Part shown: positions 7,259 through 16,559 of the stretch, one piece after another
How the letters are laid out: the number at the start of each line of letters is the position of its first letter
How positions within the stretch are numbered: position 1 is the stretch's first letter
Source: GCA-1730015 sp964583825
GTDB lineage: Bacteria > Pseudomonadota > Gammaproteobacteria > Granulosicoccales > Granulosicoccaceae
Assembly: GCA_964583825.1 (NCBI GenBank)
Contig: CAZOXM010000006.1
Location: 1-64,000, forward strand
Length of the DNA stretch: 64,000 nucleotides
Direction: 5' to 3'
Notes under the pieces: model-generated
What the model was told of the DNA's origin: nothing
Seen by the model: only the letters and a program-made list of their open reading frames with translations
Database searches by the model: none
Position numbers and translations under genes: made by a program

Positions 7259-9685
7259 GTGACCTCGAAACTGTGGCTGTCCATGATGGTCATCACTAAC
7301 CTCCGACATGTCATCCTGCTGTTCAGTCTACTGCTGATCGGGCTGTTGCTGTGGCTGAGTATCAGCTTTTTGCTGGTCGCGAACAATCAACGACAGGAAG
7401 CTCGACGACTCAGCAGCTTCATAGAAACAAACTCCGCACTCAGAGCCACCTCCGCCGCGCTGGCCGAAGAACGTTCCGCCTCTTACTGGTTAACCGGAAT
7501 TGACGGTCTCTTATTCGCCGGAGAATCCCTGATCAAGCCACGCGCCTTAACCGATGAGCTACTGCAAATTGGTATTGACAGGGTAAACATAAAGATTAAA
7601 GACCCCGGATACGCCGAGCAGTTGAGATTCCAACCCTCAAACCTGGCCCAACTGATCGGCAGACTGGACTCCAAAATAGCCGCCCTTCAGAGCAAACGGG
7701 AGGCCCTCGAACTGGACCTGCGACTCCCCTCTGCCCTACGCGACAAACCGCTGCAACTGGAAGTACTGGATTTCTACAGAGAGCTTATTGAAGACCTCGA
7801 GGTGCTTCGGCACGGCACGAGCTATATTGCATCGGGTCACTCACGGGAGACAGACAACGTGCTCGTGATTTCCAACGCCGCATGGAATATCGGGTTGTCG
7901 AACAAGCTGTTGACAGCCCTGTTTGAAGGCTACATCACCTCGGGCAATACGGCACTTGGCGATGCACGCAATCAGACAAACGCGCTGCGCGCGCAAATAG
8001 AGCGGAACCTTGAAACAATACGTCGCATCGTATCCTATGCCAACCTGGATCCCGAACTTGCCAACCAGGCACTCGAACTGGATGAATGGTATTCCAACCA
8101 CTATCTTGTTCCGGTTCGAAGACTGTCCGTCGCGATTGCCAACCGCCTTGAATCACCCTACACCAACTACGAATGGCGGCAGGCCGGGACCACACTGGAT
8201 CAGTATATTCAGCACATGCTCGACAGGGCGGATGAGCTCAGTCGTGAAAGCGTTTCCAAAGAAGAGCAACGCGCTCTGAAGAATCTGATCATCGACGGAA
8301 CACTCGTCGTATTTTGTATGTTTCTTATGCTCTGTTCCTTATGGATTGTGCGGCGCATGCATCATCAGGCAACCCATGACGAACTGACTGAACTGCCGAA
8401 CAGACGTTCATTTAAATACAGCTGTGAAGAAAAACTTGACTCAGCGGTGGTGAAACCTCTGCCTGCTTCGCTATTGTTGATTGATTTATATAAATTCAAG
8501 GCAATCAATGACACCCTGGGGCAAGTTGTCGGCGACCAGCTACTCAGGCAAGTTGCCACCCGCTTACAGCACGCAATGGCATCTAAAGGTATTACGGCAA
8601 GACTGGGAGGAGACGAATTTGCAGTGCTGCTGGCAAACAATGACAGCACCAGCGCAAGTTACGTGGCTGCAGAACTTTTCGATACACTTTCAGGCTTATA
8701 CACTTTAGACGAACAGAGTGTCGCGCTAAACGTCTGTATCGGCTACGCCAGCTTCCCCGAACACGCAAAAACCAGCGAAGAACTGCGCAAGGCCGCGGAC
8801 CTGGCGCTGTACGAGGCTAAACAAAAAGGCCCCGGTACGGTTCAACCCTACCGAAAATCATTCGGCCAGGCTTTCCTTGATCGGCAGGTAATGGAAAAAG
8901 AGTTGTCGCGCGCAATCGAACGCAACGAATTTGAACTTGTCTATCAACCGCAGTTTGACCTCAAAAAACAAGTCGTGGGTGGTGTAGAAGCATTGATTCG
9001 CTGGCAGCATCCCACGCGCGGTACCGTATCGCCGTTTCACTTTATTCCAGTAGCCGAAGAAGCCGGTATGTTGCCGCTGATCGGTCAATGGGTGATTGAC
9101 GAAGCCATCAGGCAGGCGGCCTGCTGGCGCGCTGACTACGGATTGGATCTGCGTATGTCAGTGAACGTATCGACTCATCAGTTTCTCAACGGAGATCTGG
9201 TGGCTATTATTAAGGAGGCGTTACGCAGGGAGAAACTTGAACCTTCTGCGCTCGAAATAGAGATTACCGAGAGTGTGGCTATGGCCGAACTGGAGGTGGT
9301 AATTGATAAGTTAAACGCGCTGCACGAACTCGGCATACGCATCGCGCTGGATGACTTTGGCACTGGCTATTCGTCACTTAGCTATTTACAGGATCTTCCG
9401 CTGGATACTTTGAAAATTGACCGCACCTTCGTCACCAAGGTTGACGGCGGTACACGAACGCAGAAGCTGCTGCTTGAGAGCATTGCCGGCATGGCCAAAC
9501 TGCTTGAGTTTCACACCGTTGCCGAGGGCGTTGAAACTGATCGGCAACTCGATAAAGTCCGCGCGCTCGGCATAGACACTGTACAGGGTTACTATTATTC
9601 GAAGCCGATCAGCGGCGCACAGATTCCCATTGATGTGCCGTCGATTAACGAGACACACGGGTGCGGGAGAATACGCGCCGCGTAA
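7259..9685 (+). CDS. Membrane GGDEF-EAL cyclic di-GMP protein
   Basis: This 808-residue protein has two transmembrane segments (about residues 15-42 and 345-365) framing a mostly helical periplasmic sensor domain. A GGDEF domain follows with an intact signature at 450-454 (RLGGDEF) and no RxxD inhibitory site at the usual position. The EAL domain has E577-A-L (EALIRWQHP), NVSTHQF, EIEITESV, DDFGTGYSSLSYL, LKIDRTFV, AEGVET and QGYYYSKP, so all usual phosphodiesterase residues are present. It may make or degrade c-di-GMP; in such tandem proteins one activity often dominates. The start is GTG at 7259, with ATG at 7283 as an alternative. The gene stands alone and ends about 110 bases before the convergent HerA-like gene. 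Confidence 0.9.
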   Translation: MTSKLWLSMMVITNLRHVILLFSLLLIGLLLWLSISFLLVANNQRQEARRLSSFIETNSALRATSAALAEERSASYWLTGIDGLLFAGESLIKPRALTDELLQIGIDRVNIKIKDPGYAEQLRFQPSNLAQLIGRLDSKIAALQSKREALELDLRLPSALRDKPLQLEVLDFYRELIEDLEVLRHGTSYIASGHSRETDNVLVISNAAWNIGLSNKLLTALFEGYITSGNTALGDARNQTNALRAQIERNLETIRRIVSYANLDPELANQALELDEWYSNHYLVPVRRLSVAIANRLESPYTNYEWRQAGTTLDQYIQHMLDRADELSRESVSKEEQRALKNLIIDGTLVVFCMFLMLCSLWIVRRMHHQATHDELTELPNRRSFKYSCEEKLDSAVVKPLPASLLLIDLYKFKAINDTLGQVVGDQLLRQVATRLQHAMASKGITARLGGDEFAVLLANNDSTSASYVAAELFDTLSGLYTLDEQSVALNVCIGYASFPEHAKTSEELRKAADLALYEAKQKGPGTVQPYRKSFGQAFLDRQVMEKELSRAIERNEFELVYQPQFDLKKQVVGGVEALIRWQHPTRGTVSPFHFIPVAEEAGMLPLIGQWVIDEAIRQAACWRADYGLDLRMSVNVSTHQFLNGDLVAIIKEALRREKLEPSALEIEITESVAMAELEVVIDKLNALHELGIRIALDDFGTGYSSLSYLQDLPLDTLKIDRTFVTKVDGGTRTQKLLLESIAGMAKLLEFHTVAEGVETDRQLDKVRALGIDTVQGYYYSKPISGAQIPIDVPSINETHGCGRIRAA

Positions 9686-9794
9686 AAGTGCTTTAACTCA
9701 CAAGCGCCAGGTTCCTGCTGGTGGCATGCTTGACGGCGCTGTCGCTGCAACGGGCAGACTGCCCGGTGTATACGTACCTGTTAGTGCACCGGTG

Positions 9795-12173
9795 TCAGTC
9801 TATCGGTATCCATACCAGCGCCACATCGTCGATTGCTATATCTGTTTTTTCAAGCCCTACCACTGTCGACTCGATATCGAGCGCTTTGTGTTCCCATTCA
9901 TCCTGAATTTCAAAAAGATCATCCGCCAGTGCCCGCTCGAGTTCATCGCGATCTTCGATCAGTTCTTCATATCGGTTCTCTGCGGTTCTAAGCCGCTGAT
10001 CCGCTTTATCCGCCATCCGACCCTTGCTCTGACTGCGCCGAATACTGCTGGCGATTGATCGCGTTCGACGGCGTCCACCGAGCAAACCTCCAAGCAGACC
10101 ACCAGCAATGTCCAGTATCTGATTGTTGCGCTGATCCTTCTTGCGGCTTTCCGCATCAAACTGTGCCTCGCGAACGCGATCTTCCGCCTTCTCGATAGAC
10201 GCATTGATACGATCGATTTTCTTAGCCAGCACCTGGCGCAGTTTATCGGCATCGCGATCGACCAGATCATCGGCATGCTGTTGGCAACGTCGCTCAAATT
10301 CATCCCGCTGTTCGCCTACTCTGGAATACAACTTAAGCGACGGGTTAAAAAACAGTTCCAGTTCCTCGTTTCGGTAAACATGATCCTTTATTGCCGTCTG
10401 TGCCGATCGAAAGTAGGTTTTGTTTTTTATTTTCGCATCCGGCAACACGTAAACTGCATCTTTTGGCGCCTTGCGTGTCAGGTCGCGGTCATCGTAGTCG
10501 ACAATAATGGCATCATCGCCATCCACCGGACCGCTGAGCGGGGTAATAATCGCCTCCCATTCGGCCTCATGCTTCAACTTTGCTTTGGTATCGTCAAACA
10601 ACAACTCAACCCGCACCGCCAGACCCGCCTGCAGCCGTCTGCCAGTCGCTGACGCACCGATCTGATCAGCGTAGTCCACACCCGGGTCCAGGTATCTGAC
10701 ATGCACATTATCGGCAATCTGTGGCAACACGGCGCTTTCGTTATCCGCCAGTGGCGCTGTACTGTCGGCAGCCACCACGGCAGCAGTGGATGCGGTTGCC
10801 GCAGCACGCGCTTCGCTGCTGGTCAGCTGACTGATCTGATCGCGCGTTAATGGTCCTGGTAAATACGACATCGCCCAGCGAGTGCCAAATACGCGAGGTT
10901 CCGTACTGCGTGTGGAGTGCAACACAAACTGGCGTTTCTCCAGCGCTGAAATAGTTTTGCCAATGGCGGCCACATCAACAGACCCGTCAGAAGCCCCCAT
11001 ACCATTCAGCAGTCGGTCCTTATCGCGTTCTGTTTGCAGACGTCCGATCATCCAGGTGCCTGCGTTTGACAGCGCTTTATAGTCGATGTCCACAGGATTC
11101 TGCGTCGACAACACCAGACCAACACCAAACGCCCGCGCCTGCTTCAGGATAGTAAGAATCGGCTTCTTGCTCGGTGGCGCACCATTCGGCGGTACATAGC
11201 CGAACACCTCGTCCATGTAGATTAGCGCGCGCAAATCAGACGTGCCGGGTTGCGCCCGCATCCAGGTAACCATTTTTGACAGCAGCAACGTCACAACAAA
11301 CTGCCGCTCTTCCTCTGACAGGTGACCCAGCGACATAATCGCCGCCTGTGGCTTGTTGTCATCACCATAAAGCAGGCGCTGAACATCCAGCGTCTGCCCC
11401 TCCGTCCAACTGGCAAACGCCGGAGATGCGGCCAGTCCGTTCAGTTTCATGGCCAGCTTGACCCGGTCGGCCGGCGGAAAGAAAGCGTCGAGGTCGATTA
11501 CACCCAGCTTGCGCATGGGTGGCTGTTGCACCAAACCGATCAACTGCCCCAGATCCAACCCCTGCCCACGTGACCAGGACCAGAGAATAATGTTGGACAA
11601 CAGGATGTGCTCGCGACTGCCAAGGGGATCAGCATCGATACCGACAAGCCCCAGCAGTGACGACGCAAAGCCCTCGATTTCATCCTGCATGCTCTCGTCA
11701 TCGGTCCCTGCCGCAGGTGCATCCAGATTACCGATAATGTTCAGCGGTATACCGGCAGACGATCCCGGGGTATAGATCGTGAAACCGGCGTTGTCGCGTA
11801 AAGCCTGGATTCGAGACGGCTCGATATCCGAGCGCTCAAGCCCGCTTTTCCACAGCGCCGCCTTCTCAACGGCTGCTTCCGCCGCATCGCCACCCGCCTC
11901 TGAATCGCTGATCCACGGCATGAAGTCGGTTGGAAGAAGATTCGGAAAGGTGAGCAACAGATTGCCCATGTCGCCCTTCGGGTCAATGATCAGGGTCGGC
12001 ACCCCGCTTGAGAGTGCTTCCTCCAGCATGACGATTCCGAGACCGGTTTTTCCGGATCCGGTCATGCCGACAATCACCCCATGTGTGGTGAGGTCGGATG
12101 CCTCCAGAAACAACGGCGAATCTTTGTCGTCCACCCCCAGATAGAAGTGATCGGATGGAATGTTGATGCTCAT
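9795..12173 (-). CDS. HerA-like ATPase (DUF87/DUF853 type)
   Basis: This 792-residue protein has a Walker A motif at residues 37-43 (GMTGSGKT), the LIIDPKGDMGNLL segment that follows it in HerA/VirB4-type ATPases, and a Walker B-like LIYMDEVFGYVPPNG region near residue 320, then LSTQNPVDIDYKALSNAGTWMIGRLQTERDKDRLLNGM. The last 200 residues contain long charged, probably coiled-coil helices interrupted by a glycine-rich GGLLGGLLGGRRRTRS stretch. The fold suggests a hexameric DNA or protein translocase, but no NurA nuclease partner is nearby. ATG at 12173 has an upstream GAGG; a GTG at 12197 is the alternative start. It is convergent with the GGDEF-EAL gene. Confidence 0.85.
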   Translation of the reverse strand: MSINIPSDHFYLGVDDKDSPLFLEASDLTTHGVIVGMTGSGKTGLGIVMLEEALSSGVPTLIIDPKGDMGNLLLTFPNLLPTDFMPWISDSEAGGDAAEAAVEKAALWKSGLERSDIEPSRIQALRDNAGFTIYTPGSSAGIPLNIIGNLDAPAAGTDDESMQDEIEGFASSLLGLVGIDADPLGSREHILLSNIILWSWSRGQGLDLGQLIGLVQQPPMRKLGVIDLDAFFPPADRVKLAMKLNGLAASPAFASWTEGQTLDVQRLLYGDDNKPQAAIMSLGHLSEEERQFVVTLLLSKMVTWMRAQPGTSDLRALIYMDEVFGYVPPNGAPPSKKPILTILKQARAFGVGLVLSTQNPVDIDYKALSNAGTWMIGRLQTERDKDRLLNGMGASDGSVDVAAIGKTISALEKRQFVLHSTRSTEPRVFGTRWAMSYLPGPLTRDQISQLTSSEARAAATASTAAVVAADSTAPLADNESAVLPQIADNVHVRYLDPGVDYADQIGASATGRRLQAGLAVRVELLFDDTKAKLKHEAEWEAIITPLSGPVDGDDAIIVDYDDRDLTRKAPKDAVYVLPDAKIKNKTYFRSAQTAIKDHVYRNEELELFFNPSLKLYSRVGEQRDEFERRCQQHADDLVDRDADKLRQVLAKKIDRINASIEKAEDRVREAQFDAESRKKDQRNNQILDIAGGLLGGLLGGRRRTRSIASSIRRSQSKGRMADKADQRLRTAENRYEELIEDRDELERALADDLFEIQDEWEHKALDIESTVVGLEKTDIAIDDVALVWIPID

Positions 12174-12502
12174 CGTAGCACTGCCTCGCAGACTCACTTT
12201 TTGACACGCCGACTATAACAATTTGCAACGGGTCGCGGCATCACAGGATGGTTACCCCGCTCGCCGCCGCGCACAGACCACACAACCACGCCGATACGCG
12301 TCCTGCAGGCGTTGCTGCAACAGTTGCGCTCCGTCGTGCAAGGACAACCGCCCCGCGGCTCGTTACATTGCACCGGAGTGCAATGACAGGTTGCATCGGT
12401 TGCAAGCCCCCATGCAACACATCCAATACGCTCACATCGGCTACTGCCGCGGGATCGCACAGAGTAGAATACCGCCCGGACAGCGAATAGAGCGCCTAGG
12501 TT
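12174..12502. other. Divergent promoter region rich in TTGCA/TGCAA sites
   Basis: This region lies between the reverse HerA-like gene and the forward Gfo/Idh gene. It contains many TTGCA half-sites: gttgctgcaac at 12311-12321, cattgca-N6-tgcaatg at 12366-12385, ttgca-N5-tgcaa at 12391-12405, and gttgca-N8-tgcaac at 12399-12418. No coding sequence is convincing. Confidence 0.5.
12366..12418. promoter_or_regulatory. Cluster of TTGCA inverted-repeat operators
   Basis: Three inverted repeats, two of them overlapping, sit 85-137 bases upstream of the Gfo/Idh start: a perfect 7-6-7 repeat at 12366-12385, a 5-5-5 repeat at 12391-12405 and a 6-8-6 repeat at 12399-12418. TTGCA-type half-sites are seen in operators of LacI-family sugar regulators, which would suit a Gfo/Idh-PhyH pair, but no regulator gene is adjacent. 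Confidence 0.4.
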
Positions 12503-13624
12503 ATGACAACAATCGGTATTGGTATTATCGGCACCGGCTACATGGGCAAGGCTCATAGCGTAGCGATGAACTCCGTCGGTGCGGTGTTCAACACTGCGCT
12601 CAAACCGGTGTGTGAAATGCTGTGCGCGACCACTGAAGAAGGGGCGGCACAAAAGGCCCGGGCATACGGTTTTAAACGATCCACCGGCGACTGGCGCCGA
12701 CTGGTGGAAGACAGCGCTGTTGAAGCCATTGTGATCGCCTCACCACAATCGACGCACAAAGAAATCGCACTTGCCGCCATTGAACTCGGCAAGCCGGTGC
12801 TCTGCGAGAAGCCCATGGGGGCTTCAGTCTCCGAAGCGCAGATCATGACAGAAGCGGCCGAGCGCGCCGGTGTCGTCAACATGGTCGGTTTTAATTATGT
12901 GCGCACACCGGCCACCCAGTATGCAAGAAAGCTCATCGCAGATGGTGAGATCGGCGACGTGCACTGGTTTCGCGGCGAGCACACCGAAGATTTTCTGGCC
13001 GACGCCACCGCACCTGCCAACTGGCGCACACGCGACCGCGCCACCGGCACCATGGGTGATCTGTCCTCGCACATGATCAACTGCGCAATCGCACTGCTCG
13101 GGCCGATCGCTACCGTGAACGCCGATATCGAAACCGTCTATAAAACACGCCCCGCTGAGCACAACCCCGGTGAACAGGAAACCGTCGGCAATGACGATCA
13201 GGCGCATTGTCTTTGCAGGTTCACCTCCGGAGTGATGGGGCATCTGCATTTCAGCCGCGTTTCGACCGGCCGCAAAATGGGCTACGCTTATGAGATCGCC
13301 GGTACGCAGGGTGCAATACGATTTGATCAGGAAGATCAGAATGCCCTGTGGCTTTACCGCATGGATGGCCCGGAGGCGCAACGCGGATTCCGCAAAATCC
13401 TGACCGGGCCGGCACACCCTGACTACGTTGAGTTTTGTCTCGGCCCCGGTCACGGCACCGGCTATCAGGATCAACTGATTATTGAAGCCAAAGATTTCCT
13501 TGAGGCAATACACGACGGGCAGGCGCGATGGCCGACCTTTCGCGATGGACTTGCCGTGTCTCAGGTAATTGAGGCAATGTGGCAGTCCAGCGATTCCCGT
13601 CAGTGGGTCGACGTACCACAGTAA
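12503..13624 (+). CDS. Gfo/Idh/MocA family oxidoreductase
   Basis: This 373-residue NAD(P)-dependent oxidoreductase has an N-terminal Rossmann motif (GIIGTGYMGKAHS, residues 6-18) and the family signature EKPMG (about residues 99-103) with the catalytic lysine. The C-terminal alpha/beta domain contains GDLSSHMIN (about residues 179-187), the usual place of the substrate-binding histidine. Members oxidise or reduce sugars, inositols or related polyols; the exact substrate is not predictable. The PhyH dioxygenase gene starts 30 bases downstream on the same strand, so they are probably co-transcribed and act on a related compound. TTGCA-type operator repeats lie upstream. Confidence 0.9.
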   Translation: MTTIGIGIIGTGYMGKAHSVAMNSVGAVFNTALKPVCEMLCATTEEGAAQKARAYGFKRSTGDWRRLVEDSAVEAIVIASPQSTHKEIALAAIELGKPVLCEKPMGASVSEAQIMTEAAERAGVVNMVGFNYVRTPATQYARKLIADGEIGDVHWFRGEHTEDFLADATAPANWRTRDRATGTMGDLSSHMINCAIALLGPIATVNADIETVYKTRPAEHNPGEQETVGNDDQAHCLCRFTSGVMGHLHFSRVSTGRKMGYAYEIAGTQGAIRFDQEDQNALWLYRMDGPEAQRGFRKILTGPAHPDYVEFCLGPGHGTGYQDQLIIEAKDFLEAIHDGQARWPTFRDGLAVSQVIEAMWQSSDSRQWVDVPQ

Positions 13625-13654
13625 CCAACACAAGCAGGTAACGGAAGATAAGCG

Positions 13655-14830
13655 ATGAACGATTTGACGACGACCAATACCTGGCTCACCGCTGGCGATT
13701 GTGATTTCAATCATTTCCGCAGCATTGTCGAGCAGGATACGTCCAGCAGTTCAGTGCCACTGGCAGCAGACATCCGCAGCCGCATTCCGGTATATAGTGG
13801 TGCAGCAATCACTGATCAGGTTAACGACCCTGACTTCACGACTCGCCTGTTATCAGAGTGGAATACCGTGTTTGACACTGGCGCCGGCGTCATCATCATC
13901 GAAGCCGCTTATCAGGACACTGCGCCCATAGAAGAGGCGACTGAAGTACTGAGTAGTATCATTGCGCACGAGCAAGAGAGCGCGCAGGGCGGCGGTGATC
14001 ACTTTGCTGCGGCCGGCGCAAACAGCCGCGTGTGGAATGCACACGAAAAACTTGCCAGAGTTAACGCCGAACTGTTTACCCGCTACTATGCCAACACACC
14101 ACTGCACCTGGCCTGCAGGGCCTGGCTGGGGCCTGCCTACCAGATGACCGCGCAGGTCAATGTGGTACACCCGGGCGGTGCCGCGCAGGTCTGTCATCGC
14201 GACTACCACCTGGGGTTTCAAAGCGTCGAACAACTGCAACGCTACCCGGCAAACGTACACCGTCTCTCGCCGCACCTCACGCTTCAGGGTGCGATTGCAC
14301 ACACCACCATGCCGCTTGAAAGCGGGCCGACCCAACTGCTGCCATACTCACAAAAATATCACGAAGGATATGTGGCGGCACAACTGCCGCAATTTCGCGA
14401 GTACTTCAACGAACACTGTGTACAGCTGCCACTGCAAAGCGGCGACATGATGTTTTTTAACCCTGCGGTGTTGCATGCTGCCGGTGAAAATCGAACCGAT
14501 AAAGATCGCTTTGCCAACCTGTTGCAGGTCGGTTCTGCGTTCGGACGCACCACCGAGGTCGTCGACCGGACAAAGCTTTGCAAAATGGTTTATCCGGCAC
14601 TGCTAAAGGCAAAAAACAGCGCTTCTCTCACCGACATTGAAATAGACAATGTAATTACTGCCACCGCCGAGGGCTACGCCTTCCCGTGCAACCTCGACCT
14701 GACCCCGCCGGCAGGCGGCCTGGCCCCTCCGAACCAGCAGGACGTGATGCGACAGATGCTGCACAACGGTGCTGATCCGGAAACATTTAACACTGAAATA
14801 CAACGCTGGCAGGACAACCGCCGCAGCTGA
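13655..14830 (+). CDS. Phytanoyl-CoA dioxygenase (PhyH) family protein
   Basis: This 391-residue Fe(II)/2-oxoglutarate dioxygenase has the facial triad visible as H181-x-D183 (VCHRDYH) and H274 (VLHAAGENR), with R280 placed to bind 2-oxoglutarate. The flanking SGDMMFFNPAVLH is typical of the PhyH superfamily. These enzymes hydroxylate small molecules; many bacterial members act on sugars, ectoine or secondary metabolites, so phytanoyl-CoA is unlikely to be the substrate. It follows the Gfo/Idh gene by 30 bases and precedes the DUF1835 gene by 11 bases. A hydroxylation followed by dehydrogenation of a polyol-like compound is a reasonable inference but not shown. Confidence 0.87.
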   Translation: MNDLTTTNTWLTAGDCDFNHFRSIVEQDTSSSSVPLAADIRSRIPVYSGAAITDQVNDPDFTTRLLSEWNTVFDTGAGVIIIEAAYQDTAPIEEATEVLSSIIAHEQESAQGGGDHFAAAGANSRVWNAHEKLARVNAELFTRYYANTPLHLACRAWLGPAYQMTAQVNVVHPGGAAQVCHRDYHLGFQSVEQLQRYPANVHRLSPHLTLQGAIAHTTMPLESGPTQLLPYSQKYHEGYVAAQLPQFREYFNEHCVQLPLQSGDMMFFNPAVLHAAGENRTDKDRFANLLQVGSAFGRTTEVVDRTKLCKMVYPALLKAKNSASLTDIEIDNVITATAEGYAFPCNLDLTPPAGGLAPPNQQDVMRQMLHNGADPETFNTEIQRWQDNRRS

Positions 14831-14841
14831 CGAATCAGCCC

Positions 14842-15849
14842 GTGCATTCGACCGTACTGCATATTACCAACGGCGACAGTACTGCGGCACTGCTAAAGCA
14901 GGCTGATATGGCCGGGGATCTTCTGGTATGGCGAGACCCGATGCATCACGGTCCGTTTCCGGCAGACACCACGCTTGAGGCGGCGAGTCCCATAAGAGCA
15001 CGTTATCTCGCTGCAGAAATGCTCGATGCCGAGGCGGTAGAGGCGCAATTCGTACAGCGTGATACTACCTTGTCACACCTGCATCAGTACAAAGAGGTGA
15101 TACTGTGGTTTGAGCACGACTTACTTGATCAACTGCAGCTGATGCAAATCCTGAGTGCAATCGACGACCCGTCGAACCTGTCGCTTATTTGTATTGACGA
15201 GTTTGCCGGCGTCTCTGCGTTTCGCGGGCTGGGTCAGCTGAGTGCGGCGCAACTCACCACCCTTTATCCTGCAAGAGTTGCTGTGACAATGGCCCAGCTT
15301 CAACAGGCAGGTGTGGTGTGGAAATACTTCTGCAGTGACGACCCCACGGCGCTGGTCGCCTTTGCAAAGCGTACCGACTGTCTGTTCCCGTTTCTGCGAC
15401 AGGCGCTATTCAGACATTTTCAGGAATACCCCTGGATCGAAGACGGGCTGACCAGAACTGAACGCCAGTTGATGACGCTGCTGCAGGAAGCGCGCTCGAC
15501 TCCTGCCCGCTTGTTTGGCGACAACATGCACCATGAGCACTCGCTATTTATCGGTGACTGGTGCACCTTCCGCATTCTCGATCAGCTTGCCCGGTGCCCT
15601 ACGCCGTTAATCACGGCAACGCAGCAACCTTACCTGGCCTGGGCAGACAACTACCAAAGTGCCGACACCTACCGCCGCCAGTCACTGGACCTGACCGCAA
15701 CCGGTCGTGCTGTACTGGATTTGTCGCAGCATGCGACTGCCATACTGGGTCGGGACTGCTGGCTGGGTGGCGTTCGTATTAGATTCGACGCTCCACACTG
15801 GCAATGGGATAATCGCTCAAAGCTATTAACCAAAGCCGGGGCGCATTGA
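14842..15849 (+). CDS. DUF1835 domain protein
   Basis: This 335-residue protein starts with LHITNGDSTAALLKQADMAGDLLVWRDPMHHGPFP, a clear DUF1835 opening, and continues with VILWFEHDLLDQLQLMQIL at about residues 76-94. The family is cytoplasmic and of unknown function. There is no signal peptide or membrane segment. The start codon is GTG at 14842, only 11 bases after the PhyH stop codon, so translation may be coupled even though the genes need not be functionally linked. The C-terminal part (about residues 200-330) looks like the usual winged-helix-like second domain of this family. Confidence 0.78.
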   Translation: MHSTVLHITNGDSTAALLKQADMAGDLLVWRDPMHHGPFPADTTLEAASPIRARYLAAEMLDAEAVEAQFVQRDTTLSHLHQYKEVILWFEHDLLDQLQLMQILSAIDDPSNLSLICIDEFAGVSAFRGLGQLSAAQLTTLYPARVAVTMAQLQQAGVVWKYFCSDDPTALVAFAKRTDCLFPFLRQALFRHFQEYPWIEDGLTRTERQLMTLLQEARSTPARLFGDNMHHEHSLFIGDWCTFRILDQLARCPTPLITATQQPYLAWADNYQSADTYRRQSLDLTATGRAVLDLSQHATAILGRDCWLGGVRIRFDAPHWQWDNRSKLLTKAGAH

Positions 15850-15878
15850 CTACCGGCTTTTAATCACAAAGAGTACGC

Positions 15879-16460
15879 ATGACGACGCTCGAATCGCTCG
15901 ACACCGAGGCCTGGGAACAGCTTGCACAAAGCGCTGACAATCGAGCCGGCCCGCTGCGCACCCTCACCCTGAGCACGACTGACGCGAACAATCACCCACA
16001 GTCGCGACTACTGATACTGAGGGTTGCCGACAGGGTGCAGCGCTCGCTGTGGTTCCACACCGATCTACGCAGCTGCAAGTGGCAGGAGCTGCGCGCCAAC
16101 CCCAGGGTCAGTGTGCTCGGTTACGACCCGGAGCAGCAATTGCAACTGAGGTTTTCGGGCAGCGCTACACTGCACCCGCCAAAGACTGAACTGACGACCA
16201 AAGCCTGGTCCGGTCTGCCGGAATGGACCCGGCAAACGTATTGCGGCCCGCCTCCCGGAGAGACGATCAGCAACACAGCAACAGAGACTGCAGGTGACCG
16301 CATGACAGACACGGGAGTGGGTTATGACGTTTTCTGCGTCGTCGTGATCCGCGTAAGCTCGATGGACTGGTTTCGCCACGAGCGCGAGAATATACGGCGG
16401 CGACAGTTCGACTACGATCAGGCGGGAAGACTGTCTAAAGCGATTGAAGTCGCGCCCTAG
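15879..16460 (+). CDS. Pyridoxamine 5'-phosphate oxidase-like flavoprotein
   Basis: This 193-residue protein belongs to the split-barrel FMN-binding family. It shows the RTLTLSTTDANNHPQSRLLILR start (about residues 26-47), SLWFHTDLRSCKWQELRANPRVSVLGYD (about residues 58-85) and a WFRHERENIRRRQFDYD ending that resembles the PNPOx C-terminal signature. True PdxH proteins are longer and end in RLxP-type residues, so this is more likely a PNPOx-like flavoenzyme of unknown substrate than the vitamin B6 oxidase. It lies 29 bases after DUF1835 on the same strand. Confidence 0.8.
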   Translation: MTTLESLDTEAWEQLAQSADNRAGPLRTLTLSTTDANNHPQSRLLILRVADRVQRSLWFHTDLRSCKWQELRANPRVSVLGYDPEQQLQLRFSGSATLHPPKTELTTKAWSGLPEWTRQTYCGPPPGETISNTATETAGDRMTDTGVGYDVFCVVVIRVSSMDWFRHERENIRRRQFDYDQAGRLSKAIEVAP

Positions 16461-16559
16461 GAACAACTATGCTTCTCAAATAAAAACCTATTCACACACC
16501 ACCGGACACGCTCTCGCTACGCGGACTTCTGCCGCGCAGACTCCTGCCGGGGCGTGCGA

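Noticed and set aside
16520..16536. Terminator between convergent genes
   Set aside because: The stem (cgcgg/ccgcg) is only five base pairs with a seven-base loop and no T run, so it is too weak to list.
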